From: Anaerosporobacter sp031551385
GTDB lineage: Bacteria; Bacillota; Clostridia; Lachnospirales; Lachnospiraceae
Reading direction: 5' to 3'
Length of the DNA stretch: 64,000 bases
NCBI RefSeq assembly: GCF_031551385.1
Contig: NZ_JAVBNS010000094.1
Coordinates: forward strand, 23,136 to 87,135
Both the position numbers and the translations under genes were made by a program. This document shows, one piece after another, positions 8,420 through 16,460 of this stretch. The notes under the pieces are model-generated. The model was not told the DNA's origin and did not search any database. It worked only from the letters and a program-made list of their open reading frames with translations. The stretch's first letter is position 1. Each line of letters starts with the position of its first letter.

Positions 8420-9713
8420 TAGACAACAATAAACTACTCAAATCCTCCAACAAACGAATCGCTCCTTCATACCCCACATCACTGCTGTTAAGAATCACCT
8501 TACTATAAGCAGGATAAGAAATCGTCTCAAAATATGCCTCACTACGCTCTGCTGTCTCTTTTTCCAAGCTACTTCCTAATACAAGTTCCGGTTTTGTGTC
8601 CTCTATAATTTGATTAATCTCTCTTGTATTCTTCTTGTAGTAAATCTCGTCAGCAAGTGATTTTAGTAACTCGCTTGGCTCTTGCTTTTTCTCTTCTCCT
8701 ACAAAATCTGTTATAACAATTGCTCGAATCTCCATACCAAGATAGGTAGACAAGAAGTCCGCATATCGAATTGTTGTACTTTCATCACCAACGATAACTA
8801 CGCTTTTCTGAAATTCATAGTCATAATAGTATTCTGCTATTTGCTCTAAACTGTAGCGGAATCTCTCTCTTTCTTTATCTAAGAATTCCTTGGCAACATC
8901 TATATTAATATTCAATTCTGACGCTACGACAGAAATCAACTGCTCTACTGATTCAGGTCCAATCCCTAAATTTTCAACTACTATGTATGGTGTTCCATAT
9001 AGACTTTGAAGCTTCTCTGCTGCCTGAGCTCCCCATTTAGAAATGACAATATTCAAACTTGCTTTGTTAAGTCTTCTCCAATTCTCAATAGATTGTTCAT
9101 ATCCAAACAATTTGTTGACTTCAACTCCAAGTGGCTTTAATACTCGCTCTATCTCATTGAGATTTCCTTGCCAGTAGATATCCTGTTCTGGAATTATCCC
9201 AAGTATATTAACACGAATAGGGCTGTTCTCTGCTTCGTCTTCAACATCTTCATATAACGTTGGTAACTTCTCAATTAATGCATCTACAAGTCCTTGATAT
9301 CCTATATATTGGTCTCCTTTAAATCCTGGGGCTTTATAATTGATTGCCTTTTCGCCTTGGTCAATAATCTCCTGTGTCATGGAAAGACTATCGTCTCCAA
9401 CCATTTCTGATTCACATCCAGATAATGTGAGAAATAATTCCCCGTTTATTATCTTTACCGTATTCTTAATCTGCTCACGTAACCTTGATGTACCACCGAA
9501 GATAACCTGCTTCTCATAGACATTTGAACTTGGTATTTCATAGCCTTGGATATCTGTTGCTGAAACTGCTCCTACTTTTTTTGCAATATCATGTTGTAAT
9601 CCACAGCCAGGAGTCGCATGTATTATCGGTACAACTCCTTGTATCTGCGTTGCTGTTTGTATTGCACCATGCAGATTACAACCATATCGACTTCTCTCTA
9701 TGCTCTTTGACAC
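8415..9713 (-). CDS. Nitrogenase-like reductase, NifK-type subunit
   Basis: The protein has 432 residues and belongs to the NifD/NifK/BchN/BchB superfamily. Cluster-binding cysteines are C12 (RYGCNLHGA), C37 (TPGCGLQHD) and C100 (LSGCESEMVGDD). They match the three P-cluster cysteines at the start of NifK, and the C-terminal Rossmann-like domains follow. I see no other cysteine. NifK is about 510 residues, so this is a short form. The start lies one base after the stop of the NifD-like gene, so translation is coupled. Together with C76 of the partner this gives four thiol ligands per heterodimer, which would fit a single 4Fe-4S cluster instead of an 8Fe-7S P-cluster. The natural substrate is unknown. 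Confidence 0.88.
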   Translation of the reverse strand: MSKSIERSRYGCNLHGAIQTATQIQGVVPIIHATPGCGLQHDIAKKVGAVSATDIQGYEIPSSNVYEKQVIFGGTSRLREQIKNTVKIINGELFLTLSGCESEMVGDDSLSMTQEIIDQGEKAINYKAPGFKGDQYIGYQGLVDALIEKLPTLYEDVEDEAENSPIRVNILGIIPEQDIYWQGNLNEIERVLKPLGVEVNKLFGYEQSIENWRRLNKASLNIVISKWGAQAAEKLQSLYGTPYIVVENLGIGPESVEQLISVVASELNINIDVAKEFLDKERERFRYSLEQIAEYYYDYEFQKSVVIVGDESTTIRYADFLSTYLGMEIRAIVITDFVGEEKKQEPSELLKSLADEIYYKKNTREINQIIEDTKPELVLGSSLEKETAERSEAYFETISYPAYSKVILNSSDVGYEGAIRLLEDLSSLLLSR

Positions 9714-9714
9714 T

Positions 9715-11136
9715 CTACTTCACCTCCTGCTTGATATACCAATTCGTACTCTTCTTCGTCCAACCATCTGTATAGACTTTCTTCGAACCATCTTTGATAT
9801 AGTTTGTATAAGATACACTTCTCTTTGCACGAGTAAGACTTTCAACAAAAGTCTTAATTCCCTGATAGAAGAAAATGTTTTTATTACCTATCGGTATTGG
9901 AATAACCCCTTGCTTTGCTCCAAAGCTACCCTTTGCCTGTTCGGATATATAGTAGGTCACTTGATTTTTAGCAAATATATTGGCTAATTCAAACAATTGT
10001 CCTTCACCAACTTGAACGTAAAGCGACTTCTTCCAGTGCTTTAAATTCTCTTTATTGCCTTCATCAACAAATGGTATCGTTATTCCAACAACCTCACCAC
10101 CAAGTTCTTCTACTAGTTCAACCACACTACCTGCTAAACTAGCAGGTAAATTGATATAAACTCGTTCTCCCTTTAGTGGTTGCTTTGCTATGTAGCTTTG
10201 AACCTTTTTCTCTTCCTCTTTAATAAATGCTTCTACTTTTTCCTGAATACTTAACTGCTTTCCTAACTGACTAAGCCATTTACTTATCGCATTTGTTCCA
10301 ATCGGTGCTTGTGCCTTGATTTCTGGTATCCCTCGTTCTCCTAGCCCTTGCAGCAATACTTCTGCTTCCTCATTGTTCAATGCGATAGTGGCAACACTTT
10401 TGCTTGTATTTCGAATTTCATCAACACTTGCATATCTTGGTATTACATTTGCTTGAAGTCCTAGCTGTTCTAATACTTGCTCTGTCTCTTTCTTTGTCTG
10501 CCTACTCAATGTCGTACCAACAATCGTAACCAGATTATCTGAAACATCTTCCCTATTTGCTATCAGATATTTTCCAATTCCATGTAACACAATATCGCTA
10601 CCGTTAATACCTGCCTTTGACTTAAATCCATCGGTATTAATTTGAATAATCGGAATCTCTAACTCATCTTGTAATTCTAAAATTACAGAGGTAATATCAT
10701 CGTTATTAATTGCTACAACAGCAGTTCCTACAACAAATATTGCTTTCGGTTTATTTTCATGATAAGCACGTTCTACGGTAGCTCTTAACTTCTCATCGCC
10801 ACCCATAATCGTATCTCTTTCATTCAAGTTAGTGGAATACCATGTAAATGTATCATCTATCTCTACTTGCTTCCTGTTCTGAAATTCATTTCCAAGCATC
10901 GCAGCACTACATCCAATTGCTCCATGAATGACAACTGCGATATCCTTAATCGTACTTAGAAGATTAAGTGCAACTGTTAATTCATCTGCTGCTGTTTGCG
11001 AAAATGTACGTATCCTTTGACGGATATCCGTAACCTCTAAATCTTCTCGTAAGTTTTCGGTAGGACCATAATAGGCCGTAATCGTCGAATTTCGCTTCTC
11101 TCTCGCTATCAATTTTCGTTCATCTAAAATTCCCAT
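9715..11136 (-). CDS. Nitrogenase-like reductase, NifD-type subunit
   Basis: This is a 473-residue member of the NifD superfamily. It contains one cysteine only, C76 in HGAIGCSAA, at the place of NifD Cys88. The positions of the other P-cluster cysteines are changed: RTFSQ occurs where RGC is expected, and GTAVVAINNDDI where CPxGLIGDD is expected. No equivalent of the cofactor-binding Cys275 is visible. It therefore should not carry FeMo-cofactor in the known way, and nitrogen fixation is very unlikely. The MGGDEKL segment, where NifD has a similar loop, and the C-terminal Rossmann domain are retained. It is encoded directly between the NifH-like and NifK-like genes. Substrate reduction probably occurs in a cavity close to the shared iron-sulfur cluster, as in protochlorophyllide or F430-precursor reductases. 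Confidence 0.88.
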   Translation of the reverse strand: MGILDERKLIAREKRNSTITAYYGPTENLREDLEVTDIRQRIRTFSQTAADELTVALNLLSTIKDIAVVIHGAIGCSAAMLGNEFQNRKQVEIDDTFTWYSTNLNERDTIMGGDEKLRATVERAYHENKPKAIFVVGTAVVAINNDDITSVILELQDELEIPIIQINTDGFKSKAGINGSDIVLHGIGKYLIANREDVSDNLVTIVGTTLSRQTKKETEQVLEQLGLQANVIPRYASVDEIRNTSKSVATIALNNEEAEVLLQGLGERGIPEIKAQAPIGTNAISKWLSQLGKQLSIQEKVEAFIKEEEKKVQSYIAKQPLKGERVYINLPASLAGSVVELVEELGGEVVGITIPFVDEGNKENLKHWKKSLYVQVGEGQLFELANIFAKNQVTYYISEQAKGSFGAKQGVIPIPIGNKNIFFYQGIKTFVESLTRAKRSVSYTNYIKDGSKKVYTDGWTKKSTNWYIKQEVK

Positions 11137-11149
11137 AATGTCCTCCCTT

Positions 11150-12025
11150 CTAAATGGATTCTGAACCGCTAATTACCCCTGTTTCAAGGTCATATATCTT
11201 ATCTCCCCATTCTCTTGCCCAATCCTTTAATTCTGTTACACCTAATGGATTTGGTACAACTAAATCTTCGCTTTCAGCAATATATTTTGCTAGGTTACGA
11301 TAGATATCAGCATGTGGGTCTTCCGGATGCGCTTCAATCACTGTTTTTCCAAACAACTCACTTTGCGATACAACTAAGGAACGGGGAACATATCCAACTG
11401 CTTTTGTTCCTGTTTTTGCTGTAAAATCATCAATAATTGATTTCGAATAACCAGCAGATAAGCCATTTCCAATTACACCACCAAGTTTTGCCCCGCCTGA
11501 TGGAGCATATTTATTGATAGCTTTAAATAGATTGTTCGCCGCATAGATTGCCATAAAGTCGGAGGAACTTACAACATATGCACGATCCGTAATTCCATCT
11601 CGTATTGGAACAGCAAATCCACCACATACAACGTCTCCAAGGACATCATATAATACATAATCAGGCTTGAATTCCTCGAATAAGTTCAATTCCTGCAACA
11701 AACTAACTGCTGCATTAATTCCACGTCCTGCACAACCAACACCAGGTACTGGCCCGCCTGACTCAATACATAACACACCTTTGAATCCTGTTACCGAGAT
11801 ATCATCAAGATGAATCTTCTTACCTTCTCTTAAACTATCTAACACGGTAGGCAAATAATTATTTCCTCGTAATGTATTTGTTGAGTCACTCTTAGGGTCA
11901 CAACCTATCTGAATCACTCGGTATCCTGCCTCTGCTAAAGCGGCACTAATATTTGAAGTAGTGGTTGACTTTCCAATACCACCTTTGCCATAAATGGCTA
12001 TATGTTTTCCTATTTTCTCACTCAT
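11150..12025 (-). CDS. Nitrogenase-like reductase, NifH-type ATPase
   Basis: This is a 291-residue homodimeric iron protein. The P-loop GKGGIGKST begins at residue 13. The bridging 4Fe-4S cysteines are C98 (PGVGCAGRGI) and C134 (DVVCGGFA). Switch motifs DPKSDST and YDVLGDVVCGGF are intact, and R101 corresponds to the arginine ADP-ribosylated in some NifH proteins. It would hydrolyse ATP to pass single electrons to the D/K-like pair. It differs from authentic NifH in having SKSIIDDFTAKTG in place of the usual insert, and a short C-terminus. It follows metK by 28 bases in a metK-H-D-K operon. The assignment to the superfamily is near certain; the substrate of the system is not. Confidence 0.92.
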   Translation of the reverse strand: MSEKIGKHIAIYGKGGIGKSTTTSNISAALAEAGYRVIQIGCDPKSDSTNTLRGNNYLPTVLDSLREGKKIHLDDISVTGFKGVLCIESGGPVPGVGCAGRGINAAVSLLQELNLFEEFKPDYVLYDVLGDVVCGGFAVPIRDGITDRAYVVSSSDFMAIYAANNLFKAINKYAPSGGAKLGGVIGNGLSAGYSKSIIDDFTAKTGTKAVGYVPRSLVVSQSELFGKTVIEAHPEDPHADIYRNLAKYIAESEDLVVPNPLGVTELKDWAREWGDKIYDLETGVISGSESI

Positions 12026-12053
12026 AATTACGCTCCTAACTGTTCCTATATTT

Positions 12054-13232
12054 TTATAATAACGCTTTTATCTCACCAACTTTGTTTAATGCTTCCCATG
12101 GAAGTTCAATATCCGTTCTTCCAAAATGTCCGTATGCTGCTGTTTGCTTATAGATTGGTCTTCTTAAATTCAATGCATTAATAATTGCCTCTGGGCGTAA
12201 ATCAAAAACTTTCTCAATGACTTCAACAATCTTCTCATCTGAATACTTTCCAGTACCAAAGGTATCAACTGCAATGGATACAGGCTTTGCAACTCCGATT
12301 GCATAGGCAAGTTCTATCTCTGCTCTATCTGCAATTCCTGCTGCAACAATATTTTTTGCTACCCATCTTGCTGCATATGCTGCAGAACGGTCAACTTTTG
12401 TTGGGTCTTTTCCTGAGAATGCACCACCGCCATGTCTGCCAGTACCGCCATAAGTATCTACAATAATCTTTCTTCCTGTTAATCCGGCATCTCCTTGAGG
12501 CCCTCCAATTACAAATCGTCCTGTAGGATTGATAAAATATTTTGTATTCTCATCTAATAAATCAAGTGGTAGCACTTCTCTAATTACATGTTGAATTACA
12601 TCTTTTTTAATTTGTTCTAATGTCACAACTTCGCTATGTTGCGTTGATATAACAATTGTATCAATTCTAGCTACTTTACCACTCTCATCAAACTCAACTG
12701 TTACTTGTGATTTTCCATCTGGTCTTAGATATGGCAGAATTCCTTGCTTTCTTACTACTGTTAATCTTCTTGTCAAACGATGTGCGTAGGAGATTGCTGG
12801 TGGAAGATACTCTTGTGTTTCATTCGTTGCATACCCAAATATAATACCTTGGTCACCTGCTCCTGTTCCGAAGTCTTCCTCTACTCCCTCTTGTTTTGAT
12901 TCATATGCCTTATCCACTCCTAATGCAATGTCCGCAGACTGTTCATCAATGGAAGTAAGTACTGCAATCGAATCTGCATCAAAACCACCTGCATTTCTTG
13001 TATAACCAATGTCACGAATCGTATTTCGAACTACCTTGGCTATGTCTACATACGCATCTGTTGTAATTTCACCTACTACTAATGCTAAACCTGTTGCAAC
13101 TGTTGTTTCTGCTGCTACTCTTGAATAAGGATCTTGCTCTAATAATGCATCTAAGATTGCGTCTGATATTTGATCTGCTATCTTATCTGGATGCCCCTCT
13201 GTTACTGATTCTGATGTAAATAATTTTCCCAT
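12054..13232 (-). CDS. metK: S-adenosylmethionine synthetase
   Basis: This 392-residue, full-length enzyme makes SAM from methionine and ATP. It has FTSESVTEGHPDKIADQISDAI at the N-terminus, the GAGDQG motif (GTGAGDQGIIFGYA), and the GGGAFSGKDPTKVDRSAAYAAR phosphate-binding loop. All key residues of the family are present, so it should be active. Its position as first gene of the nitrogenase-like operon is unusual for a housekeeping gene. It would supply SAM to the three radical-SAM proteins, or consume methionine produced by the pathway. I looked for a SAM riboswitch upstream and did not find one. Whether a second metK exists elsewhere in the genome cannot be seen. Confidence 0.95.
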   Translation of the reverse strand: MGKLFTSESVTEGHPDKIADQISDAILDALLEQDPYSRVAAETTVATGLALVVGEITTDAYVDIAKVVRNTIRDIGYTRNAGGFDADSIAVLTSIDEQSADIALGVDKAYESKQEGVEEDFGTGAGDQGIIFGYATNETQEYLPPAISYAHRLTRRLTVVRKQGILPYLRPDGKSQVTVEFDESGKVARIDTIVISTQHSEVVTLEQIKKDVIQHVIREVLPLDLLDENTKYFINPTGRFVIGGPQGDAGLTGRKIIVDTYGGTGRHGGGAFSGKDPTKVDRSAAYAARWVAKNIVAAGIADRAEIELAYAIGVAKPVSIAVDTFGTGKYSDEKIVEVIEKVFDLRPEAIINALNLRRPIYKQTAAYGHFGRTDIELPWEALNKVGEIKALL

Positions 13233-13340
13233 ATGAAATCCTCCATTTTTACAATATTTTTTTCTTGTTTTATAAAAATAAATTAGAACGATTATGTCCT
13301 AAACATACAAACATTTTTATCATGAATTCCTTTTAAATTC

Positions 13341-13380
13341 AAAAAGAGGTTCCAAATGATATAACACCATTTGAAACCTC
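13341..13380 (-). terminator. Terminator between the YezD-like gene and metK
   Basis: AGAGGTT-CAAATG pairs with CATTTG-AACCTCT, and on the minus strand a CTTTTTG tail follows. It separates the transporter unit from the metK-led operon. The flank CCTCTAGTTTTCTAGTCAG (13377-13395) matches the one at 5194 in 18 of 19 bases. Confidence 0.8.
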
Positions 13381-13407
13381 TAGTTTTCTAGTCAGTTAAA
13401 CGTTATT

Positions 13408-13557
13408 TTATTTTAATCGAACTTTCTCATTCTTCTCAATCTGAATGACATTTCCGTCCTGTACTATAATTGTAACCGAACCGTATTGAATCGTCTCAAG
13501 GAATTCCCTTATTTTAGCTATTGATGCATCACTAACAACATTCTTCTTTACTCCCAT
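13408..13557 (-). CDS. YezD-family small protein (DUF2292)
   Basis: This is a 49-residue protein too short for a standard ORF cutoff. It starts at ATG 13557 behind a good AGGAGG site and ends at TAA 13408-13410. The sequence contains IREFLETIQYGSVTIIVQDG followed by NVIQIEKNEKVRL, which matches the YezD/DUF2292 pattern of a helix, then YGS-t-ivQdG-vvQIek-ekiRl. In my recollection, members commonly sit beside sulfate, sulfonate or cysteine uptake genes; their biochemical role is unknown. Here the gene is the last of the permease-ATPase-yezD unit, which supports a sulfur-related substrate for the transporter. Confidence 0.75.
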   Translation of the reverse strand: MGVKKNVVSDASIAKIREFLETIQYGSVTIIVQDGNVIQIEKNEKVRLK

Positions 13558-13592
13558 AATAGTTTGCCTCCTTATATTTCAATACGTTGAAA

Positions 13593-14366
13593 CTATAGGT
13601 TATACTCGATTGTTTCCTCTGACTCTTCAAAGAAATGATTCAAAATCTTTTTCTTATAATAGCTAAACTCTGAGCTTCCCCTGTTTCTAGCGGCTGATGA
13701 CTCAATCGTCAATATCGATTTAATCTCCCCTGGTCTTGCTGACATTACAATAATTCTTTTTCCAAGATAGATTGCCTCATCAATATCATGAGTAACCATA
13801 ATCATTGTTGTCTTCTCTTCTTTCTGAATCCGCAAGATTTCCTTCTGCATCTGGATTCTTGTTAGGGCATCTAGTGCACCGAACGGCTCATCAAGAAGTA
13901 ATATACTTGGATTTGCTACAAGACCTCTAGCTATTGCTGCCCTCTGCGACATACCACCTGATAATTGACTCGGATATGCATTTTCAAATCCTTTCAGCCC
14001 AACTAGTTCAATATGTTTCTGCACTAGGTTTTCTCTTTCCGCTTTATCCAGATTCTTAATTCCAAATCCTATATTATCCTTAATCTTTAACCAAGGTAAT
14101 AATCGATGTTCTTGAAATACCATTCCACAATCGGTATCTGGCTGCGTTACTTTCTTACCATTACGTATAACTTCTCCCTCTTCATAGCCAACCAATCCTG
14201 CAATAATCTTTAGCAATGTACTTTTACCACAGCCGCTGTGACCAACTATCGTAATGAACTCCCCTTCTTGCACATTGAGATTAATGTCTTTTAGAATGTG
14301 AACCTCTTGCTTGTTAACAATAAATTTTTTATCCAGATTTTTAATCTGTAATATCTCTTTAGCCAT
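13593..14366 (-). CDS. ABC transporter ATPase (SsuB/TauB-type)
   Basis: The protein has about 257 residues from the preferred ATG at 14366, which has a GGAGGGA site; an upstream ATG at 14381 is also in frame. It shows Walker A GHSGCGKST, the Q-loop in MVFQEHRLLPW, signature LSGGMSQR, and Walker B ILLLDEPFGALD followed by the H-loop in MVTHDIDEA. The order and the LLPW Q-loop are typical of nitrate/sulfonate/taurine importers. The gene overlaps the permease gene by eight bases, so the two are translationally coupled. The complex would be completed by the lipoproteins at 1516 and 3980. Confidence 0.9.
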   Translation of the reverse strand: MAKEILQIKNLDKKFIVNKQEVHILKDINLNVQEGEFITIVGHSGCGKSTLLKIIAGLVGYEEGEVIRNGKKVTQPDTDCGMVFQEHRLLPWLKIKDNIGFGIKNLDKAERENLVQKHIELVGLKGFENAYPSQLSGGMSQRAAIARGLVANPSILLLDEPFGALDALTRIQMQKEILRIQKEEKTTMIMVTHDIDEAIYLGKRIIVMSARPGEIKSILTIESSAARNRGSSEFSYYKKKILNHFFEESEETIEYNL

Positions 14367-15135
14367 TTGCCTTCCCTCCATTTCCTCTCTCCCATGGAGT
14401 TAATGCTCGGAACAATACTGTTAATCCCTTATCCATAATAATTCCAACTAAACCAATTACTAACATACATACAATTACAATGTCTGATCTCATTAAGCTT
14501 CTTGCATCACTCATTCGGTAACCAATTCCTGATGTTGCTGCGATTAATTCAGAAGCAACAACTGCCATCCATGAAACACCTAAACTTAATTTTAATCCAA
14601 CTAATATCTGTGGTAATGCATGTGGTAAATATACTTTTACAAATGTTTTTATCTTGCTTAGTTTATATAACTTCGCTACCTCTATGTACCCAACCGGTGT
14701 ACTCTCAACACCATTCAATGTATTGACCATGATAGGGAAAAATGCTGCTATTACAATAATAACAACTTTTGATTTTTCACCAATACCACACCATAATATA
14801 ATAAGTGGAATCCATGCAATCATTGGAATCTGACGAATAACCGTCGTGATTAAACCGAATAACTTCTTAACGAAAGGAAACATTCCCATTAGTATTCCAA
14901 GCACTCCACCAAGTAAAATGGAACATGCATACCCTTTCGTAACTCTCAGAAAACTAACACCTAAATCCTCTTGTAATTGTCCTGTCTGCACCATTGTTCC
15001 AAATGCTTTTCTCACTTTTGATATACTTGGTAAAATGCTTGATGGTGTATCCGTATATGTAGTAGCAATATGCCAAGCTATTACAATTATAATCGGAATA
15101 ATTAACTGTATTCCAATATCTCTAATCCTTTTCAT
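14359..15135 (-). CDS. ABC transporter permease (SsuC/TauC-type)
   Basis: This 258-residue membrane protein has about six hydrophobic helices. The EAA-loop region reads GYIEVAKLYKLSKIKTFVKVYLP, and VSWMAVVASELIA is the hallmark of the SsuC/TauC/NrtB group. It is the first gene of the permease-ATPase-yezD unit and is preceded by a near-consensus promoter at 15247-15275. In this family two permease copies form the channel. Ligand specificity sits with the binding proteins, so the substrate remains open among sulfonates, taurine-like compounds, nitrate-type anions and thiamine precursors. Confidence 0.9.
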   Translation of the reverse strand: MKRIRDIGIQLIIPIIIVIAWHIATTYTDTPSSILPSISKVRKAFGTMVQTGQLQEDLGVSFLRVTKGYACSILLGGVLGILMGMFPFVKKLFGLITTVIRQIPMIAWIPLIILWCGIGEKSKVVIIVIAAFFPIMVNTLNGVESTPVGYIEVAKLYKLSKIKTFVKVYLPHALPQILVGLKLSLGVSWMAVVASELIAATSGIGYRMSDARSLMRSDIVIVCMLVIGLVGIIMDKGLTVLFRALTPWERGNGGKANG

Positions 15136-15246
15136 GAAATTCCCCCTTCGGCTCCTAATCTTGTAACTTCTCTTTTGTTTTCATTTTTTTGTTTCAAATA
15201 CTTTTCATACATTTCATATAATGTTACTATGTTTTGCTTTTTAAGT

Positions 15247-15275
15247 ATAATATCCTACTTTCCATACATTGTCAA
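15247..15275 (-). promoter_or_regulatory. Sigma-A promoter of the ABC transporter unit
   Basis: On the minus strand a perfect -35 TTGACA (15270-15275), a 17-base spacer and -10 TATTAT (15247-15252) lie about 110 bases upstream of the permease start. The long AT-rich leader leaves room for Rrf2-type regulation. Confidence 0.75.
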
Positions 15276-15460
15276 TATGTTTTATATATTTTTTTATTTT
15301 TATTTATAGTTATTTAAAACTATATCTTTAGCAAGTACGCCTCCATAGCGGATTGTTTATTAATTTACAGAGTGCACTTTTCTATAAAGATTCGGGTGTT
15401 AAAAGGTTAATAATGACCTTAGCACTGAATACTTCGTACTCTTTATTCATCGCTTTATCT

Positions 15461-15787
15461 GTACTTGTGTATCTATAAAATATATCTGCAAAACTTCATA
15501 CCTTGACTTGCTTCTTCACTGCCGTATTAGAACTAAGAAACGATAGCGAAACACCTATAGTACTTCTTAGTGTGTAATTAACAGCCTAGGAAGGCGAGGC
15601 ATGGACGCCGAGTCAGCCTGAGCTGAGGCAGGATGCCGAATCGAAGGCGTTTCCGCAACTTTTCAATATCTATCATACGCACTTAGAAGTTCTTAGGTGT
15701 GTAGCGTGTTTCGTGTTCTAGTACGGCAGCGAAGAAGCTATACAAAGCTACAAAGTTTTGCATCCCAAATGTATCATACACAAGTAC
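15461..15787 (+). repeat. Family A long-hairpin element, copy 3
   Basis: The ends GTACTTGTGTA (15461-15471) and TACACAAGTAC (15777-15787) pair perfectly. Arms ACTGCCGTATTAGAAC and GCTGCCGTACTAGAAC pair, and the core GGCGAGGCATGGACGCCGAG is intact. It lies between the transporter promoter and the first Rrf2 gene. A weaker pairing extends outward on both sides. Confidence 0.8.
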
Positions 15788-15807
15788 ATGAATTATCTAC
15801 AAATAAA

Positions 15808-15849
15808 ATGAATCATTAGAAACGATTAACCTTGTTCCTAATGACTCAT
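15808..15849 (-). terminator. Terminator of the first Rrf2 gene
   Basis: Around the stop region, ATGAGTCATTAGGAAC on the minus strand pairs with GTTTCTAATGATTCAT and is followed by TTTTATTT. It directly follows the gene ending at 15861. Confidence 0.65.
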
Positions 15850-15860
15850 TTTATACACGA

Positions 15861-16295
15861 CTAAATAACATAATTATCTGCTTTTGCTAACTCCATCTCC
15901 ACTAAATCTTCTAACGTATAATTATCCACTACTTTATTGATTGCTTCAAATAACTTTTCCCAAACATAATTTGTAACACTATCGTCTTGCTTATTATAAA
16001 TGTCCGCATCATCTTCTAAAAACGCAACTGGTGCAAGACTTCCCTCTGTTAATCGTAAAATCATTCCTACTGTATATTCTTTTGGTCGTCTTGCCAAACG
16101 GTATCCACCCTGTGGACCTCGTACACTTCTAACATATCCAGCCTTATTAAGGACTGCGATAATTTGCTCTAGATATTTTTCTGAGATTTCTTGACGAGCA
16201 GCAATATCTTTTATCCGAATAGTTTCACCTGTATCATTAAGTGCTAAATCTAACATAAGTTTTAAGGCATATCTTCCTTTTGTTGATATTTTCAT
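15861..16295 (-). CDS. Rrf2-family transcriptional regulator without cluster cysteines
   Basis: The protein has 144 residues from ATG 16295, which follows AGGAGGGG at good spacing; the ORF extends further upstream but without a better site. It has a winged helix with MKISTKGRYALKLMLDLAL, the recognition region EISEKYLEQIIAVLNKAGYV, and wing RGPQGGYRLA. It is a close paralogue of the regulator at 18181-18615. At the three positions where that protein has cysteines (92, 100, 106) this one has Phe, Tyr and Ser, so it should not bind a 2Fe-2S cluster. It may respond to a metabolite or protein, as the cysteine regulator CymR does through CysK. It probably controls the neighbouring transporter and nitrogenase-like genes; that is inference. 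Confidence 0.85.
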   Translation of the reverse strand: MKISTKGRYALKLMLDLALNDTGETIRIKDIAARQEISEKYLEQIIAVLNKAGYVRSVRGPQGGYRLARRPKEYTVGMILRLTEGSLAPVAFLEDDADIYNKQDDSVTNYVWEKLFEAINKVVDNYTLEDLVEMELAKADNYVI

Positions 16296-16411
16296 CCCCT
16301 TACCCCTCCTTTTCATTGTATTCATATAAGAATAGTATAATATAGTTTTAACATAAATTCTGTATTTGTCAACCTCTTTTCACAAAATTCTTTATTTAAT
16401 CTGCATAAATT

Positions 16412-16446
16412 AAAAGCAACTATCCACTAAACATGAAATAGTTGCT
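16412..16446 (-). terminator. Terminator of the reductive activator gene
   Basis: AGCAACTAT (minus strand) pairs with ATAGTTGCT across a loop of about 15 bases and is followed by TTTTAATTT. It lies 15 bases past the stop at 16461. Confidence 0.75.
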
Positions 16447-16460
16447 GTAATTATTATTCT

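Noticed and set aside
8415..12025. True nitrogen-fixing nitrogenase
   Set aside because: The D-like subunit lacks most P-cluster cysteines and the cofactor-binding cysteine, and nifB, nifE and nifN are absent.
12054..13407. SAM (S-box) riboswitch upstream of metK
   Set aside because: The leader has only a terminator of the preceding unit and AT-rich sequence; none of the conserved S-box helices or loop motifs is visible.
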